Of a DNA stretch of 64,000 nt, positions 18,987 to 26,563 are shown one piece after another (positions within the stretch are counted from its first letter, which is position 1; each line of letters starts with the position of its first letter). The stretch comes from Sphaerisporangium album. Lineage in GTDB: Bacteria; Actinomycetota; Actinomycetes; Streptosporangiales; Streptosporangiaceae. The position numbers and the translations under genes were made by a program. Below the pieces are notes generated by a model that was not told the DNA's origin, did not search any database, and worked only from the letters and a program-made list of their open reading frames with translations. Location of the stretch: positions 101,924 to 165,923 of the forward strand of contig NZ_QOIL01000010.1 in assembly GCF_003323745.1 (NCBI RefSeq), read 5' to 3'.

Positions 18987-20561
18987 GTGACCATCAGCAA
19001 CGCCGCCATGCCCGCCGACGCCCCCGCCGGGGCAGGGCAGGAGGGGGCCGCGCCCGGCGCGCTTCCCCAGGCGGTGTCGGAAAACCCCGCGGGCCCGGCG
19101 GAGTTCAGCCTCCTCGGCCTGCCCAAGCCCCTGATCGCCGCGCTCGCGCGCCAGGGCATCACCAGCCCGTTCCCCATCCAGCGCGCGACCATCCCCGACA
19201 TCCTGTCCGGGCGTCACGTGCTCGGCCGGGGCCAGACCGGCTCGGGCAAGACCCTGGCCTTCGGCCTGCCCACGATGACCCGCGTCGCCGGCACCAAGGC
19301 CGCGCCGGGCCGTCCCCTCGCCATCATCCTCGTGCCGACCCGCGAGCTGGCCATGCAGGTGACCGACGCCCTGGAGCCCCTCGGCCGTGGGCTGGGCCTG
19401 CGCATGAAGACCGTCGTCGGCGGCATGTCCATGGGCCGCCAGATCGAGGCCCTGCGGCGCGGCGTCGAGATCGTCGTCGCGACTCCCGGGCGGCTCACCG
19501 ACCTCGTCCAGCAGGGCGAGTGCTCGCTGGCCGACGTCCGGGTCACCGTGATCGACGAGGCCGACCACATGTGCGACCTCGGCTTCTTCCCCGTGGTCAG
19601 CGCGCTGCTCAAGCAGACCCCCGCCGACGGGCAGCGCCTGCTGTTCTCGGCCACCCTCGACGGCGACGTCGACAAGCTCGTCCGCCGGTTCCTCGACGAC
19701 CCGGTGACCCACTCGCTCGCCCCGGCGACCTCGCCCGTGGACACCATGGAGCACCACATGCTCCAGGTCACGCGGGACGACAAGTTCGCGGTCACCGCCG
19801 AGATCGCCGGCCGCGACGGCCGCACGATCATGTTCGTGCGCACCCAGCACGGCGTCGACCGCCTGGTGAAGCAGCTCGCCCGGGTCGGCGTCCGCGCGGG
19901 CGGCCTGCACGGCGGCAAGCGCCAGAACCAGCGCACGCGCATCCTGGCGGAGTTCCGCGAGGGCACGATCGGCGTGCTGGTGTGCACCGACGTCGCCGCG
20001 CGCGGCATCCACGTCGACGACGTCAGCCTCGTCCTGCACGTCGACCCGCCGATGGACCACAAGAGCTACCTGCACCGCGGCGGCCGCACGGCGCGCGCCG
20101 GCGAGCGCGGCACCGTGATGACGCTGGTGCTGCCGAGCGAGCGGCGCTCGGCCGAGCAGATGACCCGGCGCGCGGGCGTCGAGCCGCAGCGGCTCAAGGC
20201 CACGCCGGGCCACCCCGCGCTCGCCGAGGTGGCGGGCGCGCGGCAGCCGAGCGGCGTCGCCGTGCCGGTGTGGGAGCCGCCGGCTCCGGCCGCCAAGCAG
20301 CGCCCGCGCCGCGAGGGCGGCCAGGGCGGCGGCGACCGCCGTCCGCGCCGCTTCCACGACCGTGGACGTGAGGACGGGGAGCGCCGCGAGGGCGAGCGTC
20401 CGGGCGAGCGCCGCGAGCGCCGGTTCGACGGCGAGCGCCGTCCGGAGCGCCGCCCCGAGGGCCGGGGCGAGTTCCGGGGAGCGCCGGGCCCGCGCGGCTC
20501 GGGTCCCCGCAGCGGCCGTCAGGGCTCCCCGGAGCGCTCGGCCGGCAGAACCGGCCGCTGA
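18987..20561 (+). CDS. DEAD-box ATP-dependent RNA helicase with basic C-terminal tail
   Basis: A 524-residue RhlE-type helicase. Motifs in order: Q-motif region FPIQRATIPDIL, motif I GQTGSGKT, Ia PTRELAMQV, Ib ATPGRL, II DEAD (VIDEADHM), III SATL, V CTDVAARGIH and VI HRGGRTARAG. The last 110 residues are rich in Arg, Gly and Glu (repeated GERRE / RRPE units), a disordered RNA-binding tail. It unwinds short RNA duplexes in ribosome assembly or RNA decay. The GTG start has GAAAGG nine bases upstream. A strong hairpin follows the stop. Confidence 0.93.
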   Translation: MTISNAAMPADAPAGAGQEGAAPGALPQAVSENPAGPAEFSLLGLPKPLIAALARQGITSPFPIQRATIPDILSGRHVLGRGQTGSGKTLAFGLPTMTRVAGTKAAPGRPLAIILVPTRELAMQVTDALEPLGRGLGLRMKTVVGGMSMGRQIEALRRGVEIVVATPGRLTDLVQQGECSLADVRVTVIDEADHMCDLGFFPVVSALLKQTPADGQRLLFSATLDGDVDKLVRRFLDDPVTHSLAPATSPVDTMEHHMLQVTRDDKFAVTAEIAGRDGRTIMFVRTQHGVDRLVKQLARVGVRAGGLHGGKRQNQRTRILAEFREGTIGVLVCTDVAARGIHVDDVSLVLHVDPPMDHKSYLHRGGRTARAGERGTVMTLVLPSERRSAEQMTRRAGVEPQRLKATPGHPALAEVAGARQPSGVAVPVWEPPAPAAKQRPRREGGQGGGDRRPRRFHDRGREDGERREGERPGERRERRFDGERRPERRPEGRGEFRGAPGPRGSGPRSGRQGSPERSAGRTGR

Positions 20562-20567
20562 CAACGC

Positions 20568-20600
20568 GACGAGCCGCCCGGTGACGCCGGGCGGCTCGTC
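20568..20600 (+). terminator. Terminator hairpin after the DEAD-box helicase gene
   Basis: A perfect 14-bp stem, GACGAGCCGCCCGG pairing with 20587-20600, encloses the five-base loop TGACG. It begins seven bases after the stop codon. There is no T-run, as is usual for actinobacterial terminators, and the structure could serve both strands because the next gene is convergent. Confidence 0.75.
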
Positions 20601-20708
20601 GGCCGGGGAAGCCTGGTGAGCTCGGGGAAGCCCGGTCGGCTCGCCGGGCCGGGCGCGTGCCCGCCCCCTTGAGACGCGCGCGGCGGACTGGGACGATGCC
20701 CGGTGCCG

Positions 20709-21278
20709 TCAGGCGTGGTCGGCGCAGCAGGGTGTCGGGTTCGGCACCTCGGCGGGCATGAGCCGTCCGCCCATGGCGGGCATCGTCAGCAGGACCGCAC
20801 GCCCGTCCCGCCACTGCGGCCGGACGAAGTCCTGGGTCGCGACCGGTGTGCCGGAGGCCGGCTCCTCGGTCTGCGCCAGCACGGCGACCCGGTCGATCGC
20901 CGAACGTTCCAGCAACTCCGCCACACTCAGCGTCCCGGTCAGCTCGTCGTGCCCGGGGTAGACAACCAGGCGCCCGCCCGACCTGCCGGCGTGCTCGGCG
21001 GCGGCCAGCGCCGCGCCCTCCGCCAGCGCCTCGGGCCCGCTCCGGCGCTCGCCGAGCGCGACGCCCATCGTCTCGGGAACCGCGGAGAGATCCACGCCGG
21101 CGTCGCCGGCGGCCGTGAGCGACACGGAGAGGGCGACGTGCGGCAGGCCCGTCGCCGTGCGTACGAAGTGCGTGCAGCCGATGGTCCCGGCCGGAAGGCC
21201 GAGCGCCTCCACCATGTCATGGAGAAGGTGCTCGGCCTCGGGAACCGTCCGCGAGCCCGCGTCCAGTCCGAGGATCAT
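20709..21278 (-). CDS. Hypothetical protein coupled to the PHP-domain gene
   Basis: A 189-residue protein that I do not recognise. It has no signal peptide or membrane helix and looks like an alpha/beta cytoplasmic protein (GGRLVVYPGHDEL, RVAVLAQTEEP). It ends with an unusual NPTPCCADHA tail in which two adjacent cysteines and a histidine could bind metal. The ATG overlaps the stop of the upstream PHP-domain gene (ATGA), so the two are co-translated and probably act together. A longer reading from 21329 would overlap the PHP gene by 50 bases and is less likely. Confidence 0.7.
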   Translation of the reverse strand: MILGLDAGSRTVPEAEHLLHDMVEALGLPAGTIGCTHFVRTATGLPHVALSVSLTAAGDAGVDLSAVPETMGVALGERRSGPEALAEGAALAAAEHAGRSGGRLVVYPGHDELTGTLSVAELLERSAIDRVAVLAQTEEPASGTPVATQDFVRPQWRDGRAVLLTMPAMGGRLMPAEVPNPTPCCADHA

Positions 21279-23002
21279 CCGCGGGGCACGATCCAGATCG
21301 GGTTGCTGTAGAACCACAGGTCCTTCCACGGGTCGGCGTCGCCGTAGACGTCGATCGCGGGACCGGCCGGGTCGACGGACGCGCCGAGAAGGCCCGGGGC
21401 GCTGCGGTTGCCGTCGGTGCCGCGCAGGCGCACGTACACCGGCTTGGCGACCTCGCCGAGCTGGTAGGTGAAGCTGACCGTGCCCGAGTTCTTGCCGACC
21501 TCGTAGGACTTGACGACCTTCGTCGCCGGGGTCGTGAAGACGTCCTTGTCGGAGACGGGGCCGGTGACGTCGCCCTGGATGACGTCCACGCGGGCCAGGG
21601 TCGGCACGAACATCGCCCAGTTGGGCTGGTTCGCCAGCGTGATCTCGATGCAGACCTCGACCTTGGTGCCTTTGCGCACCTGCAGCGTGTCACCGAGGGT
21701 GACGCCGCGCTGGCCGCCGCGGACCTCGCGGACCCGCACGACCAGGCCGCTGATCAGGCCGCCGTGGTCCACCCAGACGCGGCCCTGGCGGATGGCGTCC
21801 ATGACCGCGCCGTAGGAGAAGCTCCGCGCGCCGACGTGGGTCCGGCTGTAGTAGCCGGGCCAGAAGTCGCCGTTGCCGAGGTTGGGCGCGCCGCCGTGGA
21901 CCGGGTCGTTGTACCGGCCGTTGGCGTTGAAGTCGCTGCCCGGGCCGCGCACGCTGGTGTCGCCCCAGACGGTGTGGGAGTCGGAGTTGGCGGTGATCCA
22001 CCAGCTCTTGCCCTCGGCGAGGAGGCTGTCCCACAGACCGCCGACCGTCGAGGTCATCCAGTCGAAGCCGCCGAAGGTCTTGTAGCTCTCCGCCGGGTAA
22101 CCGGGGAACGAGTCCGCGCTCGGGCCGCCGTCGTAGTACCCGCGCCCCGAGCCCGCGCCGTTCGGCTTGGGGATGCCCGCGGCCTGGTGGCCCGGCGCGC
22201 CCTCCATACCGACGGCGATGTCGGGCTGGGCGTCCCGCCAGCCGCGGATCTCGTGCGGGGAGTCGATGCCCTTGCGCGCGGGGTGGTTGGCGAGGAACAG
22301 CGCGTCGTCGACGCGGCGCTTCTTCACGGCCTGCGCCAGGAAGTTGAGGCCGGCGATGGCGAGGGCCTCGTTCTGGGGCGTGTTGGCGCCCGCGTTCTTG
22401 ACCGAGCCGTCGAAGGAGTTCTCGAACTCCTTCAGCGTGGCGACCTCGTTGGGGCCGGGGGCCACGAAGACGGTGCCGTGCTCGGCGGCCGGGATGTTCC
22501 ACTCCAGGCCCTGGAAGACCAGGGTGTCCTTGATGAGCCGGCGCGCCGCCACGATGTCGGGGTTGACCTTCTCGACGCCGATCTTGGCGTGCGCGACGCT
22601 GCCGTGGTCGGTGATGACCATCCAGTCCAGGCCGTACGCGTTGCCGTGCTGCACGTGGTCGATGACGCGGTACTGGCCGTCGCTGCTGTGCTGGGTGTGG
22701 ATGTGGTGGTCACCGGCGAGCCAGTGGTACCCGTCGCGCGGCTCGTCGCCGTGGCGGGCGCGCCGCTCGGAGGAGGCCGAGGCGGCGGCCTCGCCCTGCG
22801 CCCCGAGCACGCCGGCGGCGGTGAGGCCGGCGCCGAGGAGGCCTGCGCGGCGGAACATCTGGCGCCGCGAGAGTTCGGAAGGGGAGAGCTCGGCGTCCGG
22901 GATCGTCAGGTCGACGACCGGGGCCATGTCGCCCTGGTCGTGCCCGTCCCCGTGGCCGTGCGTGTGAGAGTGATCATGAGGGTGGTCGTGCCCGTGGCCC
23001 AT
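21275..23002 (-). CDS. Tat-exported PHP-domain metallo-phosphoesterase-like protein with His-rich N-terminus
   Basis: A 575-residue protein. Residues 2-21 are a histidine-rich run (nine His, alternating with Gly/Asp), then comes a twin-arginine signal at about residues 46-75 (SRRQMFRRAGLLGAGL, alanine-rich after it). The mature part begins with a PHP-type metal site (GDHHIHTQHS and, later, VITDHGS), and more histidines follow (ITANSDSHTV). PHP domains are phosphoesterases, although secreted versions are poorly known. The start is ATG 23002, with GGAAAGG just upstream inside a longer open frame starting at 23017. The His-rich run precedes the signal and would stay with the signal peptide, possibly checking metal loading before Tat export; that is inference. 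Confidence 0.8.
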   Translation of the reverse strand: MGHGHDHPHDHSHTHGHGDGHDQGDMAPVVDLTIPDAELSPSELSRRQMFRRAGLLGAGLTAAGVLGAQGEAAASASSERRARHGDEPRDGYHWLAGDHHIHTQHSSDGQYRVIDHVQHGNAYGLDWMVITDHGSVAHAKIGVEKVNPDIVAARRLIKDTLVFQGLEWNIPAAEHGTVFVAPGPNEVATLKEFENSFDGSVKNAGANTPQNEALAIAGLNFLAQAVKKRRVDDALFLANHPARKGIDSPHEIRGWRDAQPDIAVGMEGAPGHQAAGIPKPNGAGSGRGYYDGGPSADSFPGYPAESYKTFGGFDWMTSTVGGLWDSLLAEGKSWWITANSDSHTVWGDTSVRGPGSDFNANGRYNDPVHGGAPNLGNGDFWPGYYSRTHVGARSFSYGAVMDAIRQGRVWVDHGGLISGLVVRVREVRGGQRGVTLGDTLQVRKGTKVEVCIEITLANQPNWAMFVPTLARVDVIQGDVTGPVSDKDVFTTPATKVVKSYEVGKNSGTVSFTYQLGEVAKPVYVRLRGTDGNRSAPGLLGASVDPAGPAIDVYGDADPWKDLWFYSNPIWIVPRG

Positions 23003-23523
23003 GTCTTGCCTTTCCATCCCGCCGGATCGATCTTGTTCCGGCTACTGAGGAACCATGGCAAAAGGCGCTTAACCGGACATGAACACTCCGGATCGGGCGA
23101 GGGTCCAATGGCTTGCGATCGAGGCACCGGGCCGCCTGACCATCGGTTTTGCGAGCCGAGTCGGGCAAGTGTCCAGGGTTTTGTGACTGGATGTCAGGAC
23201 AAATCGACTTTCAAGTCGTTAGGGCATATTGACGGGTTTGTCGGACGCGTTCCAGGGGAGCGGGATCGTCGGCTCGGGCGGGGTATCCGGCATCCGTGGC
23301 ACGCTCGCAGGGGCGAATGCGGCGCTCACTTCCGCTCATATCAGCAAAAGCTGTGACTTACCGATCTAAAGACTAGACGGGTCGATCAAAAGAATCTAGA
23401 GTCGCGGCCAATAGCCCCGGAGGTGCGAATCGTAACCTCCGGGAAACAGGACGGGCACGCACCTGTGCCCAAGGCGCGGCGGCGCGCGCCTTGCCTGGCT
23501 AGGCATCAGCCAGGGAAGGAGAC
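23003..23523. other. Divergent intergenic region with structured leader
   Basis: A 521-base region between the PHP gene (minus) and the sugar dehydrogenase gene (plus). It is markedly less GC-rich than its surroundings around 23060-23410 (for example ATCTAAAGACTAGACGG) and contains no gene. The promoter of the plus-strand gene must lie upstream of 23410, and the final 110 bases are four consecutive hairpins, listed separately. Confidence 0.6.
23416..23514 (+). ncRNA. Structured 5' leader: four consecutive perfect hairpins
   Basis: Four back-to-back inverted repeats precede the sugar dehydrogenase gene: 23416-23424 with 23435-23443 (9 bp, CCCGGAGGT); 23453-23458 with 23465-23470 (6 bp, GGGCAC); 23471-23478 with 23485-23492 (8 bp, AAGGCGCG); and 23494-23500 with 23508-23514 (7 bp, CCTGGCT). 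The Shine-Dalgarno sequence GAAGGAG starts directly after the last stem. In addition AGGTGCG (23421-23427) is complementary to CGCACCT (23458-23464), offering a mutually exclusive pairing that would break hairpin 1 and occupy the loop of hairpin 2. It resembles no riboswitch class I know; a regulatory or stabilising leader is the likely role. Confidence 0.5.
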
Positions 23524-26427
23524 ATGAGCATGTCAACGGCGGTTCCACACCGGCGCGCGCCGATGGGCGCAGGCGCGCCCGGCCGTGCCCGATCCGGGCG
23601 CCTCCCGTGGCGCCTGGCGCGCGGTGCCAGGGCGGCCGCGGCCTCCCTGCTCGTGGCGGCGGGCACGCTGGTGGCCTCGGTGGCCGTGGCGCCCGCGGCC
23701 AACGCGGTCCCCATCAACCCCGCGGCGTTCCAGCAGGTCGCGCTGGCCAAGGGCGTGGCGGAGGTCGGCGAGCCGATGTCGCTCGCCGTCCTGCCGGACC
23801 GCTCGGTGCTGCACACGGCCCGCGACGGCACACTGCGGCGGACCGACGCCGCCGGCACGACGTCGGTGGTCGGCACGCTCCCCGTCTACACCCACGACGA
23901 GGAGGGGCTCCAGGGCGTCGGCGTCGACCCCGGCTTCGCCACCAACCGCCGTATCTACCTGTACTACGCGCCCCCCCTGTCCACCCCGGCGGGCGACGCC
24001 CCGGCGAGCGGCACCAACTGGACGGCGTGGCAGGGTGTCAACCGGCTCTCCCGGTTCACCCTCACCGCCGACTGGAAGCTCCAGGCCGGCAGCGAGGTCA
24101 AGGTCCTCGACGTGCCCACCGACCGGGGCATGTGCTGCCACGTCGGCGGCGACATGGACTTCGACGCCGCGGGCAACCTCTACCTGACCACGGGCGACGA
24201 CACCAACCCCTTCGCCTCCGACGGGTACAGCCCCATCGACGAGCGCGCCGACCGCAACCCCGTCTTCGACGCGCAGCGGTCCGCCGCCAACACCAACGAC
24301 CTGCGCGGCAAGGTCCTGCGCATCAAGGTGAACGACAACGGCACGTACTCGATCCCGGCCGGCAACATGTTCGCCCCCGGCACCGCGAACACGCGCCCCG
24401 AGATCTACGCCATGGGCTTCCGCAACCCGTTCCGGATGAGCGTGGACAAGGCGACCGGCGTCGTCTACCTCGGCGACTACGGCCCCGACTCCGGCACCAC
24501 CTCCGCGCGCGGCCCGAGCGGGCAGGTCGAGTTCAACCGGATCACCGGCCCCGGCTTCTTCGGCTGGCCGTACTGCACCGGGACCAACACCGCCACCGAG
24601 ACCTACGCCGAGTACGACTTCGCCACCGGCGCCAACGGCGCGAAGTACAACTGCGCGGGCGGCCCCGCGAACAACTCCTTCCGCAACACCGGACGGCCCA
24701 CGCTCCCGGCCGCCCAGCCCGCCTGGATCCGGTACGCCGGGGACGCCGGATCGCCGCCGGAGTTCGGCGGCGGCTCCGAGTCGCCCATGGGCGGCCCCGT
24801 CTACCGCTACGACGCCGCCTCCACCTCGCCGGTGAAGTTCCCGCAGGAACTGGACGGCGTGTTCTTCGCCGGCGAGTTCGGGCGGGGCTGGATCAAGGCC
24901 GTCGAGGTCGGCCCCGGTGGCGCCCGCGGCGCGATCACCTCGGTCCCGTTCACCGGCAAGCAGGTCATGGACCAGGCGTTCGGCCCCGACGGCGCGTTGT
25001 ACGTCCTGGACTACGGCACCGGGTACTTCGGCGGCGACGCCAACTCGGCGCTGTACCGCATCGAGCACATCGGCACCGGCAACCGGGCTCCGACGGCGCG
25101 GGCGAGCGCCTCCCCGACCTCCGGCAAGGCGCCGCTGACGGTGGCCTTCTCCTCCGCCGGCAGCTCCGACCCCGAGGGCGGCGCGCTGACGTACGCGTGG
25201 ACGTTCGGCGACGGCGGCACCTCCACCGCCGCCAATCCCTCCCACACTTACACCGCCAACGGCACCTACACCGCCACGCTCACGGTCAGGGACCCGCAGG
25301 GGCTGACGGGATCGGCGAACGCGATCATCACGGTCGGCAACACCGCCCCGCAGGTGACGATCACCTCGCCCGGCAACGGCCAGCCGTTCACCTTCGGCGA
25401 CACCGTCTCCTACGGCATCGCCGTCACCGACCCCGACGGCGGGACGATCGACTGCGCCAAGGTCACCATGACCTACCTGCTCGGCCACGACAGCCACGCG
25501 CACGCGGTGACCTCCAAGACCGGCTGCTCGGGCACGATCGCCACCACGGTCGACGGCGAGCACGCCACCGACGCCAACACCTTCGGCGTCCTTGCCGCCG
25601 AGTACACCGACGCCGGCGGCCTGAAGGGCACGGCCCAGGTCACGCTCCAGCCCAGGCACCGCCAGGCCGAGCACTACTCGTCGTCCTCCGGCGTCGACCC
25701 GATCGCCCACGCGGGCGCCGAGGGCGGCAAGACGGTGGGCAACATCGAAAGCGGCGACTGGATCGCCTTCCAGCCCTACCTGCTCTCCGGCGTCACCTCC
25801 ATCACCGCGCGCGTCTCCTCGGCCGGGGTCGGCGGCACGCTGGAGGTGCGGGCCGGGTCGGCCACGGGCACCCTGCTCGGCTCGGCGACGGTGCCGGTGA
25901 CCGGCGGCTGGGAGACCTTCCGCGACGTCACCGCCCCCCTGAACCCGGGCCCGTCGGGCGCCACCACGCTCTACCTGGTGTTCAAGGGCGCCGCCGGAGC
26001 GCTGTACGACCTCGACGCCTTCACCTTCGCGACCGGCGGCGCCCCGGGCGGGACCGGCCCGGTGAAGGGCCTGGCGGGCAAGTGCCTGGACGTCGCGGGC
26101 GCCTCCGCGGCCGACGGCACCAAGATCCAGCTCTACACCTGCAACGGCACGGGCGCGCAGAACTGGACGGTCAACGGCCAGACCCTGCGGGCGCTCGGCA
26201 AGTGCCTGGACGTGGCCGGCGGCGGCACCGCTAACGGCACCAAGGCGCAGCTCTACACCTGCAACGGCACGGGCGCGCAGAACTGGGCGGCGCAGAGCGA
26301 CGGCACGCTCCGCAACCCCGCCTCCGGCAGATGCCTGGAGGCCGCCGGCAACAGCTCGGCCGACGGCACCCAGGTCCAGATCTACGACTGCAACGGCGGG
26401 GCGAACCAGAAGTGGACCCTGCCCTGA
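23524..26427 (+). CDS. Secreted PQQ-type sugar dehydrogenase with PKD, CBM6-like and ricin B lectin domains
   Basis: A 967-residue exported enzyme. Residues 1-60 are a long Arg-rich signal sequence ending in ANAVPINP. Residues about 65-515 form a glucose/sorbosone dehydrogenase beta-propeller (THDEEGLQGVGVDPGF, NDLRGKVLRIKVNDNG, EIYAMGFRNPFRMSVD). A PKD domain follows (about 520-605, YAWTFGDGGTSTAANPSHTY), then an Ig-like region, a CBM6-like carbohydrate module (about 718-840, with ESGDWIAFQPYLL and YDLDAFTF), and a ricin-type beta-trefoil lectin of 125 residues with three QxW repeats. The domain order indicates oxidation of carbohydrate outside the cell, near polysaccharide. The neighbouring ThuA/DUF1080 gene carries the same lectin. 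Confidence 0.87.
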   Translation: MSMSTAVPHRRAPMGAGAPGRARSGRLPWRLARGARAAAASLLVAAGTLVASVAVAPAANAVPINPAAFQQVALAKGVAEVGEPMSLAVLPDRSVLHTARDGTLRRTDAAGTTSVVGTLPVYTHDEEGLQGVGVDPGFATNRRIYLYYAPPLSTPAGDAPASGTNWTAWQGVNRLSRFTLTADWKLQAGSEVKVLDVPTDRGMCCHVGGDMDFDAAGNLYLTTGDDTNPFASDGYSPIDERADRNPVFDAQRSAANTNDLRGKVLRIKVNDNGTYSIPAGNMFAPGTANTRPEIYAMGFRNPFRMSVDKATGVVYLGDYGPDSGTTSARGPSGQVEFNRITGPGFFGWPYCTGTNTATETYAEYDFATGANGAKYNCAGGPANNSFRNTGRPTLPAAQPAWIRYAGDAGSPPEFGGGSESPMGGPVYRYDAASTSPVKFPQELDGVFFAGEFGRGWIKAVEVGPGGARGAITSVPFTGKQVMDQAFGPDGALYVLDYGTGYFGGDANSALYRIEHIGTGNRAPTARASASPTSGKAPLTVAFSSAGSSDPEGGALTYAWTFGDGGTSTAANPSHTYTANGTYTATLTVRDPQGLTGSANAIITVGNTAPQVTITSPGNGQPFTFGDTVSYGIAVTDPDGGTIDCAKVTMTYLLGHDSHAHAVTSKTGCSGTIATTVDGEHATDANTFGVLAAEYTDAGGLKGTAQVTLQPRHRQAEHYSSSSGVDPIAHAGAEGGKTVGNIESGDWIAFQPYLLSGVTSITARVSSAGVGGTLEVRAGSATGTLLGSATVPVTGGWETFRDVTAPLNPGPSGATTLYLVFKGAAGALYDLDAFTFATGGAPGGTGPVKGLAGKCLDVAGASAADGTKIQLYTCNGTGAQNWTVNGQTLRALGKCLDVAGGGTANGTKAQLYTCNGTGAQNWAAQSDGTLRNPASGRCLEAAGNSSADGTQVQIYDCNGGANQKWTLP
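26051..26424 (+). repeat. Lectin-coding repeat, copy 1
   Basis: The 374 bases that encode the C-terminal ricin B domain of the sugar dehydrogenase. It is highly similar at DNA level to 27891-28270 in the next gene, with long identical stretches such as CTCTACACCTGCAACGGCAC. Within each copy the trefoil units also repeat. Recent duplication or gene conversion between the two genes is the simple explanation. Confidence 0.8.
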
Positions 26428-26491
26428 CCGGTCGCGTCTCCTGACGGGGCGGCCCGCGCGCCGCCCCGTCGCGACCGGAGGGTCCGTCACA

Positions 26492-26549
26492 GGAGTGCTC
26501 ACGGCACCGGAGTGCTCACGGCACCACTCAGTACGGCATCACTCAGTAC
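26492..26549 (+). repeat. Tandem repeats directly upstream of the ThuA gene
   Basis: GGAGTGCTCACGGCACC occurs twice back to back (26492-26508, 26509-26525), followed by ACTCAGTACGGCATC (26526-26540) and a partial ACTCAGTAC (26541-26549). The four units are degenerate copies of one pattern. They end where the Shine-Dalgarno sequence AAGGAGGGA begins, so copy number would change the leader length. This may be an operator array or slippage-prone repeat. Confidence 0.75.
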
Positions 26550-26563
26550 AAGGAGGGAGCAAG

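Noticed and set aside
23416..23514. Known riboswitch (ydaO/c-di-AMP, cobalamin, TPP) as explanation of the leader
   Set aside because: I looked for the conserved cores of these classes and found none; the structure is only four simple stems.
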